Of a stretch of 64,000 bases of DNA, positions 1 through 8,816 are shown one piece after another. The stretch is taken from NCBI RefSeq assembly GCF_034387475.1, contig NZ_JAXCIL010000001.1:3286001-3350000 (forward strand). The letters run 5' to 3'. Source of the DNA: Pseudomonas sp. Teo4. GTDB taxonomy: Bacteria > Pseudomonadota > Gammaproteobacteria > Pseudomonadales > Pseudomonadaceae. The notes under the pieces were generated by a model, which made no database searches, was not told where the DNA came from, and saw nothing but the letters and a program-made list of their open reading frames with translations. Positions within the stretch are counted from its first letter, which is position 1. Every line of letters starts with the position of its first letter. The translations under genes were made by a program, and so were the position numbers.

Positions 1-831
1 GACAGACTCGGCCCGAAGACGGACATGGATCGGGGCGAAAGCCTCATTTTGCACCAGTTCGATCAGCGATTCCTTGACCAGCTCCAGAATCGCCATGAAC
101 GTCACCACCACACCAAGCTTGCCCTCGTCGACGCTGAAAAGCTCGATGAACGGCACGAAACCGCCGCCCTTGAGGCGCTCGAGCACTTCGCTCATGCGCT
201 CGCGGGTCGACAGCGCCTCTCGGGTGATCTGGTGGCTTTCGAACAGGTCGTTGCGGCGCATCACCTCGGCCATGGACACCAGCAGTTCCTCCAGGCTGAC
301 CTGGGGTAACAACTTGCGCACTTTGGCCTGCGGGGCCTCCAGGCTAGGCACGACGATATCGCGGCCAACCCGTGGCAATTCGTCGATGCCCTCGGCTGCG
401 GCCTTGAAGCGCTCGTACTCCTGAAGGCGACGGATCAGCTCGGCGCGTGGGTCGCCTTCTTCTTCCTCGACTTCCGACGAGCGCGGCAACAGCATGCGCG
501 ACTTGATCTCGGCAAGCATCGCGGCCATCACCAGGTACTCGGCGGCCAGCTCCAGGCGCACGCTCTTCATCAGTTCGACATAACCCATGTACTGGCGGGT
601 GATCTCCGCCACCGGGATGTCGAGGATGTCGATGTTCTGCTTGCGGATCAGGTACAGCAAAAGGTCCAGCGGGCCTTCGAAGGCTTCGAGGATCACTTCC
701 AGCGCATCCGGTGGAATGTAAAGGTCCACCGGCATTTCGGTCAGGGCTTCGCCGTACACCAGCGCCAACTGCAATTGCTGGGGCAACTCGGCTTCGGCGG
801 CCTGAGCCTCGGGAGCGTCTACTTGGCTCAC
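1..831 (-). CDS. scpA: Segregation and condensation protein A (partial, 3' end outside window)
   Basis: ScpA is the kleisin subunit that bridges SMC heads with ScpB during chromosome condensation and segregation. The 277 visible codons show the typical N-terminal block (FEGPLDLLLYLIRKQNIDI, then IPVAEITRQY) and the acidic linker after MLLPRSSEVEEEEGDPRAEL. The C-terminal winged-helix end lies beyond base 1. The chosen GTG start overlaps the yciO stop by 4 bp (GTGA), which indicates translational coupling. It is the last visible gene of an rnm-yciO-scpA operon; scpB would be expected next, outside the window. An internal ATG (codon 33) is a weaker alternative start because the conserved core begins just after it. 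Confidence 0.93.
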   Translation of the reverse strand, partial: MSQVDAPEAQAAEAELPQQLQLALVYGEALTEMPVDLYIPPDALEVILEAFEGPLDLLLYLIRKQNIDILDIPVAEITRQYMGYVELMKSVRLELAAEYLVMAAMLAEIKSRMLLPRSSEVEEEEGDPRAELIRRLQEYERFKAAAEGIDELPRVGRDIVVPSLEAPQAKVRKLLPQVSLEELLVSMAEVMRRNDLFESHQITREALSTRERMSEVLERLKGGGFVPFIELFSVDEGKLGVVVTFMAILELVKESLIELVQNEAFAPIHVRLRAESV

Positions 832-1457
832 GCGTTGACCAGAAACGGCGTTGGGTCGCCGCAACCTTCGCGGATCAATTCAGGCTCGTCGCCAGACAGA
901 TCGATGATGGTGGAGGCCTTCAGGTCGCCGAAACCACCGTCGATCACCAGGTCGACGTGGTGTTCAAGACGCTGGCGGATTTCATAAGGGTCAGTCATCG
1001 GCTCGGTATCGCCCGGCAGGATCAGGCTCACGCTCATCAATGGTTCGCCCAGTTCGGCCAGCAGCGCCAGGGTAATGGCGTGGTCCGGCACCCGCAGGCC
1101 AATGGTGCGACGCTTCTCGTGCAGCAGCAGGCGTGGCACCTCACGGGTGCCATTGAGAATGAACGTGTAAGGCCCCGGCACGTGCGCCTTGAGCAGGCGG
1201 AACGTGCCGGTGTCGACCTTGGCGTACAGCCCCAGCTGCGACATGTCACAGCACATCAGGGTGAAGTTGTGGCTCTTGTCCAGGCCACGCAAACGCCGGA
1301 CCCGCTCCACCGCAGTCTTGTCGCCGATCTGGCAACCCAGCGCGTAGGCCGAGTCGGTCGGGTAGACCACCACGCCACCCTTGCGGATGATTTCCACCGC
1401 CTGGCGGATCAGCCGCGGCTGCGGATTCTCCGGATGAATCTGGAAAAATTGGCTCAC
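828..1457 (-). CDS. yciO: Sua5/YciO/YrdC family protein (threonylcarbamoyl-AMP synthase-like)
   Basis: A 209-residue YciO-type member of the Sua5/YrdC fold, the family whose members make threonylcarbamoyl-AMP for tRNA t6A; YciO paralogues are not the main t6A enzyme and their substrate is unsettled. Visible family motifs are VVYPTDSAYALGCQIGD, RLRGLDKSHNFTLMC and the later EVPRLL and RTIGLRVPDH blocks. I chose the GTG at 1457 (VSQFFQIHPENP) because AGGA lies 7 nt upstream; upstream in-frame codons run into the end of rnm. It sits 13 bp after rnm and overlaps scpA by 4 bp, so the three genes are probably co-transcribed. Confidence 0.92.
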   Translation of the reverse strand: MSQFFQIHPENPQPRLIRQAVEIIRKGGVVVYPTDSAYALGCQIGDKTAVERVRRLRGLDKSHNFTLMCCDMSQLGLYAKVDTGTFRLLKAHVPGPYTFILNGTREVPRLLLHEKRRTIGLRVPDHAITLALLAELGEPLMSVSLILPGDTEPMTDPYEIRQRLEHHVDLVIDGGFGDLKASTIIDLSGDEPELIREGCGDPTPFLVNA

Positions 1458-1470
1458 GTAGTCGTCCTGT

Positions 1471-2331
1471 TCATACCGCCATAGGCTGTTCATGGCTGAA
1501 TCGGCGCCACAGAGGTGGCAGGTCCTCGGGCAATGGCCGGTAGGCACCGATCTCGCCCCAGGTGCCAGGGCCGTGGAAGTCACTGCCGGCGCTCGCCAGC
1601 AAGCCGAACTCTCGGGTAAGGATGGACATCGTGCCCACCTGCTCGGCCGGCATCATCCCATTGACCACCTCAAGTGCCTGCCCGCCTGCCTGAATATAGT
1701 CGGCTATCAGCCGTCTGCGCTTGCTGCGGGTCAGGTCATAGTGCATGGGATGGGCCAGGCTCACCCAGGCATTGGACTGGCGCAGGGTCGCGACGGTTTC
1801 CTCGAGCGTCGGCCAGTGCTGCTTGACGTCACCCAGCTTGCCGGCGCCAAGCCACTTGCGAAACGCCTCGCCACGGTCTTTGACGTGCCCTGCACGCACC
1901 AGAAACTCGGCAAAGTGCGGGCGTGCAGGGGCATTGCCGCTGTCGCCCAGCTCTTGCTGCACCGCGCGCGCGCCATCCAGGGCACCGGGCATGCCCTTGG
2001 CCGCCAACCGCTTGTCGATTTCCTCGGAGCGTAACCAGCGGCCGCGATGCAAAGCTTCGATCGCAGCCAATAGTGGCGGCGCGTCGAGGGGGAAATCGTA
2101 GCCCAGCACATGGATGGTCGCGCCACCCCAGGTGCAGGAAAGCTCCACCCCACTGACCCAGCGCATGCCCAGCGCCTGGCAGGCCTGGCGGGCTTCAGGA
2201 AGGCCTTCAATGGTGTCGTGGTCAGTCAGCGCAAGCGTTTGCACCCCGTGCTCATGGGCCCGGGCGACCAGGGTCGAGGGCGACAGGGCGCCGTCGGAGG
2301 CCGTGCTGTGACAGTGCAGATCAACATTCAT
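1471..2331 (-). CDS. rnm: PHP-domain 5'-3' exoribonuclease/3',5'-nucleotide phosphatase (RNase AM type)
   Basis: A 286-residue PHP-domain phosphoesterase of the YciV/TrpH family. The E. coli homologue Rnm trims 5' ends of rRNA and degrades short oligonucleotides. Metal-binding motifs are visible in order: HCH at residues 6-8, TDHDT at 36-40, an AHP motif in mid-protein ([10 protein letters not shown]) and GSDFHG near the C-terminus. Length and order match the full-length family. It is the first gene of the minus-strand operon with yciO and scpA and is divergent from yciB, whose GTG start is 67 bp away, so both promoters lie in that short interval. Confidence 0.92.
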   Translation of the reverse strand: MNVDLHCHSTASDGALSPSTLVARAHEHGVQTLALTDHDTIEGLPEARQACQALGMRWVSGVELSCTWGGATIHVLGYDFPLDAPPLLAAIEALHRGRWLRSEEIDKRLAAKGMPGALDGARAVQQELGDSGNAPARPHFAEFLVRAGHVKDRGEAFRKWLGAGKLGDVKQHWPTLEETVATLRQSNAWVSLAHPMHYDLTRSKRRRLIADYIQAGGQALEVVNGMMPAEQVGTMSILTREFGLLASAGSDFHGPGTWGEIGAYRPLPEDLPPLWRRFSHEQPMAV

Positions 2332-2398
2332 GGAGGAGCGCTTTCGCTGGAATCGATGTTTGTTATTATGCCGTCACATCCCGATTCTGGCTGCCATT

Positions 2399-2992
2399 GT
2401 GAAACAATTCATCGATTTCATCCCGCTGCTGCTGTTCTTCATCGTCTACAAGCTCGACCCGCGCCCCATGGAGCTGGCGGGGCACAACTTCGAGTTCGGC
2501 GGCATCTACAGTGCCACGGCCATGCTGATCATCAGCTCGCTGGTGGTGTACGGCGCCCTGTTCCTGCGCCAGCGCAAGCTCGAAAAAGGCCAGTGGCTGA
2601 CCCTGGTCGCCTGCCTGGTGTTTGGTGGCCTGACCCTCACCTTCCACAGCGAGACCTTCCTCAAGTGGAAGGCGCCGGTGGTCAACTGGCTGTTCGCCCT
2701 GGGCTTCGCCGGTAGCCACTTCATCGGTGACCGGGTACTGATCAAGCGCATCATGGGCCACGCGCTGACCTTGCCCGACGCCATCTGGAACCGCCTGAAC
2801 CTGGCCTGGATCGGCTTTTTCCTGTTCTGTGGCGCCGCCAACCTGTTCGTCGCCTTCACCTTCCAGGACTTCTGGGTCGACTTCAAGGTGTTCGGCAGCC
2901 TGGGCATGACCGTGATTTTCCTGGTGGCGCAGGGCGTTTACCTGTCGCGCCACCTGCACGACGACCCTTCCACCTCCAAGACCAAGGATTGA
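2399..2992 (+). CDS. yciB: Inner-membrane spanning protein YciB (septation protein A family)
   Basis: A 197-residue polytopic inner-membrane protein of the YciB/IspZ family, linked in enterobacteria to cell-envelope synthesis and division. The start [18 protein letters not shown] and the internal blocks [20 protein letters not shown] and [13 protein letters not shown] are family hallmarks. I count five to six hydrophobic segments. The GTG at 2399 gives the family N-terminus; an upstream ATG at 2330 would add 23 residues that overlap rnm and look non-conserved. yciI follows after only 1 bp, so the two are likely one transcript. Confidence 0.93.
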   Translation: MKQFIDFIPLLLFFIVYKLDPRPMELAGHNFEFGGIYSATAMLIISSLVVYGALFLRQRKLEKGQWLTLVACLVFGGLTLTFHSETFLKWKAPVVNWLFALGFAGSHFIGDRVLIKRIMGHALTLPDAIWNRLNLAWIGFFLFCGAANLFVAFTFQDFWVDFKVFGSLGMTVIFLVAQGVYLSRHLHDDPSTSKTKD

Positions 2993-2993
2993 C

Positions 2994-3293
2994 ATGCTCT
3001 ACGCCATCATCGCCAGCGACGTCGCGAACTCCCTGGAAAAACGCCTGGCCGCACGCCCGGCGCACATCGAGCGCCTGCAGCAATTGAAGGCCGAAGGCCG
3101 CGTGGTACTGGCCGGCCCGCACCCGGCCATCGACAGCAATGACCCAGGCGAGGCCGGTTTCAGCGGCAGCCTGATCGTCGCCGAGTTCAACTCCCTGGCT
3201 GACGCCCAGGCGTGGGCCGATGCCGACCCGTACATTGCCGCGGGCGTGTACGACAAGGTCATCGTCAAGCCGTTCAAGCAAGTGCTGCCTTAA
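2994..3293 (+). CDS. yciI: YciI family protein
   Basis: A 99-residue YciI-fold (dimeric alpha-beta barrel) protein. The family contains the conserved His-Asp pair thought to be catalytic; here His24 (RPAHIERL) and the AGPHP segment are visible. The physiological substrate of the bacterial housekeeping YciI is not established. It starts 1 bp after yciB stops, which supports a yciB-yciI operon. A hairpin 10 bp downstream of the stop may end the transcript. Confidence 0.93.
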   Translation: MLYAIIASDVANSLEKRLAARPAHIERLQQLKAEGRVVLAGPHPAIDSNDPGEAGFSGSLIVAEFNSLADAQAWADADPYIAAGVYDKVIVKPFKQVLP

Positions 3294-3303
3294 GCTGCCC
3301 CCT

Positions 3304-3333
3304 CCCTCTTCGCGGGCAAGCTCGCGAAGAGGG
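3304..3333 (+). repeat. Hairpin after yciI (REP-like half element)
   Basis: CCCTCTTCGCG and its perfect complement CGCGAAGAGGG form an 11-bp stem with an 8-nt loop. There is no poly-T tract, so it is more like a solitary REP palindrome than a canonical intrinsic terminator. The TCTTCGCGGG core is shared with the REP pairs at 6567 and 51976. Confidence 0.7.
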
Positions 3334-3403
3334 TCATGCGAACGTTAAGCAATTCCGACCAACGGCCGACAACCTCCAGAACCGATAGGAATCAGGAGTT
3401 ACC

Positions 3404-3790
3404 ATGCGCCAAGGTCAGATCGCCCTGCTGTTTTGCCTGTTGTTGCTACCCTTCTTCGCCTACGCCGAGCAACCCTTGTCGCTTGAGGCCGGTGCGCGCA
3501 TCACCGAGCTTCAGCAGCGCCTGGACGACAGCGAAAAGCAACGTGCCGCCCTTGCCCAGCAACTGCAGGGCGTCGATAGCGAAAGGGAAAGCGCCCAGCT
3601 GACACGCCTGCGCCAGGACAACCAGCGGCTGAAAATGGCGATCAAGGAATTGCAGGCCAGCCCACCGCCAAGCCTGCTGACCGACCAGCAGCAATGGTTT
3701 CTGATTGGTTCTGCCGTTGCACTCTTGTCGGCAGTCTGCGGTATCTTTGCCAGTGGCGGTCACAGAAGACGCCGTCAATGGTTGAATTGA
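3404..3790 (+). CDS. Small secreted or membrane-anchored coiled-coil protein
   Basis: A 128-residue protein with an N-terminal signal peptide (hydrophobic CLLLLPFFAYA, cleavage plausible after AYA), a charged coiled-coil region (about residues 30-85, rich in Q/L/E/R) and a C-terminal hydrophobic segment (WFLIGSAVALLSAVCGIFASGG) followed by an Arg-rich tail. The architecture resembles the TIGR04211 SH3-type proteins without the SH3 domain; pseudomonads often carry it misnamed as a translation initiation factor 2 fragment. It lies 7 bp upstream of the response regulator, so it is probably part of the envelope-stress operon. Function unknown. Confidence 0.8.
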   Translation: MRQGQIALLFCLLLLPFFAYAEQPLSLEAGARITELQQRLDDSEKQRAALAQQLQGVDSERESAQLTRLRQDNQRLKMAIKELQASPPPSLLTDQQQWFLIGSAVALLSAVCGIFASGGHRRRRQWLN

Positions 3791-3797
3791 GTGAGTC

Positions 3798-4475
3798 ATG
3801 AGCGAGCTGTTACTGATTGATGATGACCAGGAACTCTGCGAGCTGCTCGGCAGCTGGCTGACCCAGGAAGGGTTCTCTGTCCGCGCCTGCCACGATGGCC
3901 AGAGCGCGCGTCAGGCGCTGGCCGAGCACGCGCCGGCAGCGGTGGTGCTCGACGTGATGCTGCCCGATGGCAGCGGCCTGGAACTGCTCAAGCAACTGCG
4001 CAACGAGCACACCGAACTGCCCGTGCTGATGCTGTCGGCCCGTGGTGAACCGCTGGACCGCATCCTCGGCCTCGAACTGGGCGCCGACGACTACCTGGCC
4101 AAACCCTGCGACCCGCGCGAACTCACGGCGCGCCTGCGGGCAGTGCTGCGCCGCAGCCACCCGACCGCCACCACCACCCAGGTGGAGATCGGCGACTTGA
4201 CCTTCAGCCCGGCGCGTGGCGTGGTCAGCATCGACGAACGCGAGATGACCCTGACCCTCTCCGAAAGCCGCATCCTCGAAGCCCTGCTGCGCCAACCCGG
4301 CGAGCCGCTGGACAAGCAGGACCTGGCGCAAATCGGCCTGGGGCGCAAACTGACCCTGTATGACCGCAGCCTGGACATGCATGTCAGCAACCTGCGCAAG
4401 AAGATCGGCCCGCACCCCGACGGCCGCCCGCGCATCGTCGCGCTGCGCAGCCGGGGCTATTACTACAGTCTGTAA
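3798..4475 (+). CDS. OmpR-family response regulator (CpxR-like)
   Basis: A 225-residue two-domain regulator. The receiver domain shows the acidic triad IDDDQE (8-10), phospho-acceptor Asp52 (VVLDVMLPDG) and the conserved Lys in LAKPCDPREL. The C-terminal winged helix (about residues 130-225) ends in the OmpR recognition segment SLDMHVSNLRKKIG and the RGYYYSL wing. With the LTxxQ periplasmic protein and the histidine kinase downstream it forms a CpxR-CpxP-CpxA-like module that would sense envelope misfolding. A REP-type pair separates it from the cpxP-like gene, which probably has its own promoter. Confidence 0.93.
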   Translation: MSELLLIDDDQELCELLGSWLTQEGFSVRACHDGQSARQALAEHAPAAVVLDVMLPDGSGLELLKQLRNEHTELPVLMLSARGEPLDRILGLELGADDYLAKPCDPRELTARLRAVLRRSHPTATTTQVEIGDLTFSPARGVVSIDEREMTLTLSESRILEALLRQPGEPLDKQDLAQIGLGRKLTLYDRSLDMHVSNLRKKIGPHPDGRPRIVALRSRGYYYSL

Positions 4476-4483
4476 GCATGCCG

Positions 4484-4599
4484 GGGCCGCTCTGCGGCCC
4501 ATCGCAGGCTGTCGCCAGCTCCCACGCGACGCAAGCTCAGGAAACGCACACTACCCGTAGGAGCTGGCGTAGCCTGCGATGGGCTGCAAAGCAGCCCCA
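4484..4599. repeat. REP inverted pair (type CCCATCGCAGGC)
   Basis: Two arms of a Pseudomonas REP element in inverted orientation: GGCCCATCGCAGGCTGTCGC with CAGCTCCCAC on the left, and GGAGCTGGCGTAGCCTGCGA with TGGGCTGC on the right. The same family occurs at 15723-15883. It occupies most of the gap between the response regulator and the cpxP-like gene. Confidence 0.85.
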
Positions 4600-4735
4600 T
4601 TACGAGCGATGCAATTCTTCAGCAAACAACATACCCATCTTTACCGAGCCTTTACCCTCCACTGACTGCGCTTGACCTTGATCTCCCTAGACTGGGCTCA
4701 TCCGGTAACCACCGGCCCTTGAAAGGAGAGACACC

Positions 4736-5152
4736 ATGCGCAAGACCCTTATCGCCCTGATGTTCGCCGCCGCCCTGCCGACCGTAGCCATGGCCATGCC
4801 TGATGGCGGCCAGCGCCACGACGGCCCGCATCACCGCGGTGATGCGCCTTTCGCCCAACTGGACCTGAGCCGCGACCAGCGCCAGCAGATCGGCAAGCTG
4901 ATGGGCGAGCAGATGAAGCAACGCCGCGACATCACCGAGCGCTACCTGGATAAACTGCCGGCCGCCGAGCAGAAGGCCATGAAGGATGAAATCAAGGCCA
5001 GCCGCGACAAGACCGACGGCCAGATCCGCGCCCTGCTCAAGCCAGAACAGCAGAAGCAGTTCGACGAGCTGAAGAAAGAACGCGCCGCAAAGCAGGCTGA
5101 GTGGCAGGAGTTCCAGGCCTGGAAAGCTGAAAAAGGCGGCAAGGCCCAGTAA
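4736..5152 (+). CDS. Spy/CpxP-family periplasmic LTxxQ protein
   Basis: A 138-residue periplasmic protein with a clear signal peptide (MRKTLIALMFAAALPTVAMA). Two LTxxQ-type motifs are present in variant form: LSRDQ in LDLSRDQRQQIGKLM and LKPEQ in LLKPEQQKQF. The rest is charged helix, as in Spy and CpxP. Members are ATP-independent periplasmic chaperones or inhibitors of the cognate sensor kinase. A GGAGAG ribosome-binding site lies 9 nt upstream of the ATG. Its place between regulator and kinase supports the role of CpxP. Confidence 0.9.
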   Translation: MRKTLIALMFAAALPTVAMAMPDGGQRHDGPHHRGDAPFAQLDLSRDQRQQIGKLMGEQMKQRRDITERYLDKLPAAEQKAMKDEIKASRDKTDGQIRALLKPEQQKQFDELKKERAAKQAEWQEFQAWKAEKGGKAQ

Positions 5153-5166
5153 GCTGTCAGCCCGAT

Positions 5167-5198
5167 GCCCGGTCCGCTTCCCCACGGACCGGGCTTTT
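5167..5198 (+). terminator. Intrinsic terminator between the cpxP-like gene and the kinase
   Basis: GCCCGGTCCG and CGGACCGGGC form a perfect 10-bp stem with an 8-nt loop, followed by TTTT. It starts 14 bp after the cpxP-like stop and ends 15 bp before the kinase start, so kinase expression would depend on readthrough or a very short separate promoter. Confidence 0.8.
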
Positions 5199-5212
5199 CA
5201 CGTTTGTAGGAG

Positions 5213-6553
5213 GTGCTCTTGCGTTCACTGTTCTGGCGCATCCTGGCCAGTTTCTGGCTGGCCATCACGCTGGTCGCCGGGCTGTCGATCCTGCTGGGCC
5301 ACATGCTCAACCAGGACGCCTGGATTCTCAGCCGTCACCCAGGCCTCAACACCTTGGCCAGCCATTGGGCCAAGCACTACGAGCAGGAAGGCCTGGAGTC
5401 GGCGCAGCACTTTCTCGAGCGGCGCAAGCAGCGATTCAAGATTGACGTACAGGTGCTCAACGACAGCGGTGAGGCGGTGGTGCCCGGCACCTTCCCCCGT
5501 CGTGCGGCGGCCTTCGAGGCTCGCCAGCACAATGACGACCGTCGCCTGCCGTGGCGTCGGCTCACAGAGGAATACACCAGCCCTGATAGCGGCGAAACCT
5601 ATCTGCTGATCTACCGTATTCCCCATCCGGAGCTGGACGCCTGGCACCGTGAGAGCCTGCTGTGGCCACTGAGCGCCCTTGGTATTGCCTTGGTGGTCCT
5701 GACCTTGTTCAGCCTGCTGGTGACCCTGTCCATTACCCGCCCACTGAGCCGCTTGCGCAGCGCAGTGCATGACCTTGGGCAAACCAGCTACCAGCAGAAC
5801 AGCCTGGCACGCCTGGCGGCCCGCCGCGACGAATTCGGCGTGCTGGCCAACGACTTCAACAAGATGGGTGCTCGCCTGCAGAGTCTGATCGGCAGCCAGC
5901 GCCAGCTGCTGCGCGATGTGTCCCACGAGCTGCGCTCGCCACTGGCGCGCCTGCGCATTGCCCTGGCCCTGGCCGAGCGTGCCGAGCCGGAACAACGCCA
6001 GGCCCTATGGCCGCGCCTGACCCGCGAATGCGACCGGCTGGAAGACTTGATCAGCGAGATCCTCGCCCTGGCCCGCGTCGATGCCGAGCAGGCCCATGCT
6101 GAAGCGGTCGACCTCAACGCCCTGCTTGGCAGCGTGCGTAAAGACGCCCAGCTCAGTGCACCGGAACAGGAAGTGAAGCTGGAAGCCCAGTCAGGGCTGA
6201 CCTTGCAAGGCTGGCCAACCTTGATCGAACGCGCCGTGGACAACCTGCTGCGTAATGCTTTGCGCTTCAACCCGGCGGGGCAACCGATCGAGGTTCGTGC
6301 CGAACGTGAGCAGGATCGTATCGTGCTGACTGTGCGTGATCACGGGCCGGGGGTGGCGCCGGAGCACCTGGCGCAGCTGGGCGAGCCTTTCTTCAGGGCA
6401 CCGGGGCAGAGTGCGGCAGGGCATGGGCTGGGGCTGGCGATTGCGCGCAAGGCTGCCGAGCGCCATGGTGGGACGCTGGTATTGGCCAACCATCCGCAGG
6501 GTGGATTTTTGGCAAGGCTGGAGTTGCCGCTGGCGGAGGTGAGTGGCAGTTGA
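5213..6553 (+). CDS. Sensor histidine kinase (CpxA-like)
   Basis: A 446-residue membrane kinase. TM1 spans about residues 10-30, a periplasmic domain of about 120 residues follows, TM2 is near 148-172, then a HAMP domain begins at ITRPLSRLRSAV. The H-box DVSHELRSPLARLR places the phosphorylated histidine at His238; N-box (NLLRNALRF), G1 (DHGPGVAPE) and G2 (GHGLGLAIA) of the HATPase domain are present. GTG at 5213 or TTG at 5219 are both possible starts after GGAGG. It completes the CpxR-CpxP-CpxA-like set, downstream of an intrinsic terminator that probably limits its level relative to CpxP. Confidence 0.92.
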   Translation: MLLRSLFWRILASFWLAITLVAGLSILLGHMLNQDAWILSRHPGLNTLASHWAKHYEQEGLESAQHFLERRKQRFKIDVQVLNDSGEAVVPGTFPRRAAAFEARQHNDDRRLPWRRLTEEYTSPDSGETYLLIYRIPHPELDAWHRESLLWPLSALGIALVVLTLFSLLVTLSITRPLSRLRSAVHDLGQTSYQQNSLARLAARRDEFGVLANDFNKMGARLQSLIGSQRQLLRDVSHELRSPLARLRIALALAERAEPEQRQALWPRLTRECDRLEDLISEILALARVDAEQAHAEAVDLNALLGSVRKDAQLSAPEQEVKLEAQSGLTLQGWPTLIERAVDNLLRNALRFNPAGQPIEVRAEREQDRIVLTVRDHGPGVAPEHLAQLGEPFFRAPGQSAAGHGLGLAIARKAAERHGGTLVLANHPQGGFLARLELPLAEVSGS

Positions 6554-6566
6554 ATCATGACTGCAG

Positions 6567-6670
6567 GTGCCGGCCTCTTCGCGGGTAAACCCGCTCCCAC
6601 AGGTTTTGCGCTGCTGTTCAGGGCAGTGATATGCCTGTGGGAGCGGGTTTACCCGCGAAGAGGCCGGCAC
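6567..6670. repeat. REP inverted pair (type TCTTCGCGGGTAAACC)
   Basis: A long inverted pair: GTGCCGGCCTCTTCGCGGG with TAAACCCGCTCCCACAGG, a spacer of about 27 bp, then the exact reverse complement ending GAAGAGGCCGGCAC. This is the most abundant P. putida REP type; further copies are at 10310 and 51976. It separates the convergent kinase and nitroreductase genes. Confidence 0.92.
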
Positions 6671-6701
6671 TGTCGAAACAATTCTCAGCCCCTTGCTTAC
6701 C

Positions 6702-7259
6702 TCACTCGCCCCAGGCGCTGACGAACTCGGCGGTCGGCAGAACCGGCGCCGTACGCGGCTCAGCCATCGGCGTACCCACGTACAAATAGCCAATCAGTTC
6801 TTCGTTCTCTGCCAACCCCAGCCCCTGGTGCACATGGGCATCGAACGCCATGTCACCGGTGCGCCACACCGCACCGATACCCTGGGCATGGGCCGCGATC
6901 AGAATGCCATGGGCCGCGCAGCCGGCAGCCAGACGCTGTTCGGACTTAGGCACCTTGAAATGGTCCTGCAGCTTGGCGATGACCACGATCAACAGCGGCG
7001 CCCGCAGCGGCATGGCGCGGGCCTTGTCCAGGGCGGCCTGGCTGGCGTCGCCCTTTTTCTGCACGGCTTCGGCGAACAGTTCGCCCAGCTTTTCCCGGCC
7101 TTGACCTTCGATGGTCAGAAAGCGCCATGGGCGCAGTTGGCCGTGGTCCGGGGCGCGCAGCGCAGCCTGGAACAGTGCCTCGCGCTGGGCGTCATTGGGC
7201 GCCGGATCAGTCAGGCGTGGCACGGAAACACGGTTGAGCAATGCGTCGAGAGCCTCCAT
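6702..7259 (-). CDS. Nitroreductase family protein (YdjA-like)
   Basis: A 185-residue FMN-dependent nitroreductase of the short YdjA/YdgI type. Family features are the N-terminal RVSVPRLTDPAP, the Arg/His-containing FMN site RAPDHGQLRPWRFLTIEG, the middle AAGCAAHGILIAAHAQGIGAVWRTG and C-terminal IGYLYVGTP. Such enzymes reduce nitroaromatics or act as NAD(P)H oxidoreductases; the natural substrate is unknown. It is monocistronic, divergent from trkH with 102 bp between the starts. Confidence 0.9.
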   Translation of the reverse strand: MEALDALLNRVSVPRLTDPAPNDAQREALFQAALRAPDHGQLRPWRFLTIEGQGREKLGELFAEAVQKKGDASQAALDKARAMPLRAPLLIVVIAKLQDHFKVPKSEQRLAAGCAAHGILIAAHAQGIGAVWRTGDMAFDAHVHQGLGLAENEELIGYLYVGTPMAEPRTAPVLPTAEFVSAWGE

Positions 7260-7361
7260 CGGCTACCCTCCTGGCAGGTAAATGTGCGGCCATTCTAGCG
7301 TTTACATCACCAGACCCATAGGTAGAATGGCGCCCTTCCGTTCAGAGTCAGAGCAGATCAC

Positions 7362-8816
7362 ATGGCGTTGCCGACCTTAAGGATCATTGGTTTCATCATC
7401 GGCATCTTCCTCATCACCCTGGCGGTCAGCATGGTCGTGCCCATGGCCACCCTGGTGATTTTCGAGCGTACCGGCGACATGCCGTCGTTCCTGTGGTCGA
7501 GTCTGATCACCTTCGTCGCCGGCTTGGCCCTGGTCATCCAAGGCCGCCCCGAGCATGTGCACCTGCGCCCACGGGACATGTACCTGCTGACCGTCTGCAG
7601 CTGGCTGGTGGTGTGCGTATTCGCCGCCCTGCCCTTCCTGCTGACCCAGCACATCAGCTACACCGACGCCTTCTTCGAAAGCATGTCCGGCATCACCGCC
7701 ACCGGCGCCACGGTGCTCAGCGGCCTGGACACGATGTCGCCGGGCATTCTGATGTGGCGCTCGATGCTGCACTGGCTCGGTGGTATCGGCTTCATCGCCA
7801 TGGCGGTGGCGATTCTGCCGCTGCTGCGCATCGGTGGCATGCGCCTGTTCCAGACCGAGTCTTCGGACCGTTCCGAAAAAGTCATGCCGCGTTCGCACAT
7901 GGTCGCCAAGTCGATCGTCATGGTCTACGTCGGCTTCTCGGTGCTGGGAGGCCTGGGCTTCTGGTGGGCCGGCATGAGCCCGTTCGATGCGATCAACCAT
8001 GCCATGTCGGCGATCTCCACCGGGGGGTTCTCGACGTCTGACCAATCGCTGGCCAAGTGGGATATCCCGGCCGTGCATTGGGTGGCGGTGGTGGTGATGA
8101 TCCTTGGCAGCTTGCCCTTCACCCTCTACGTCGCCACGCTGCGAGGCAATCGCAAGGCGCTGATCCGCGACCAGCAAGTGCAGGGGCTGCTGGGCATGCT
8201 GGTGGTTACCTGGCTGGTGCTGGGCACCTGGTACTGGGCCACCACCGACCTGCACTGGCTCGATGCCTTCCGCCATGTGGCGCTGAACGTGACCTCGGTG
8301 GTCACCACCACCGGCTTTGCCCTGGGTGACTACAGCCTGTGGGGCAACTTCTCGCTGATGCTGTTCTTCTACCTGGGCTTCGTCGGTGGCTGCTCCGGCT
8401 CGACGGCGGGCGGCATCAAGATCTTCCGCTTCCAGGTGGCCTATATCCTGCTCAAGGCCAACCTCAACCAGCTGATTCACCCGCGCGCGGTCATCAAGCA
8501 GAAGTACAACGGCCACCGCCTCGACGAAGAGATCGTGCGCTCGATCCTGACGTTCTCGTTCTTCTTCGCCATCACCATCTGCGTCATGGCTTTGCTGCTG
8601 TCGCTGCTGGGCGTGGACTGGATGACCGCACTTACCGGAGCGGCGGGCACCGTGTCAGGCGTGGGCCCAGGCCTGGGCGAGGTGATCGGCCCGTCCGGCA
8701 ACTACGCCACGCTGCCGGACGCAGCCAAGTGGATCCTGGCCGCCGGCATGCTGCTTGGGCGCCTGGAGATCATTACGGTGCTGGTGTTGTGTATGCCGGC
8801 GTTCTGGCGTCACTGA
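7362..8816 (+). CDS. trkH: Trk potassium uptake system membrane subunit TrkH
   Basis: A 484-residue channel-forming K+ transporter subunit. The four pore-loop segments are recognisable, including SGITATGATVLSG, SAISTGGFST, VVTTTGFALGDY and the last AGTVSGVGPGL, with glycine-rich filter positions; GCSGSTAGGIKIFRFQ is a family signature. It works with the cytosolic NAD-binding TrkA, which is not in this window. Its last 44 bp overlap the 3' end of the convergent AraC-type gene. Confidence 0.95.
   Translation: MALPTLRIIGFIIGIFLITLAVSMVVPMATLVIFERTGDMPSFLWSSLITFVAGLALVIQGRPEHVHLRPRDMYLLTVCSWLVVCVFAALPFLLTQHISYTDAFFESMSGITATGATVLSGLDTMSPGILMWRSMLHWLGGIGFIAMAVAILPLLRIGGMRLFQTESSDRSEKVMPRSHMVAKSIVMVYVGFSVLGGLGFWWAGMSPFDAINHAMSAISTGGFSTSDQSLAKWDIPAVHWVAVVVMILGSLPFTLYVATLRGNRKALIRDQQVQGLLGMLVVTWLVLGTWYWATTDLHWLDAFRHVALNVTSVVTTTGFALGDYSLWGNFSLMLFFYLGFVGGCSGSTAGGIKIFRFQVAYILLKANLNQLIHPRAVIKQKYNGHRLDEEIVRSILTFSFFFAITICVMALLLSLLGVDWMTALTGAAGTVSGVGPGLGEVIGPSGNYATLPDAAKWILAAGMLLGRLEIITVLVLCMPAFWRH

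Noticed and set aside
711..1484. Plus-strand frame of 257 codons opposite yciO and scpA
   Set aside because: Shadow of the real minus-strand operon; no family match and Arg/Val-rich.
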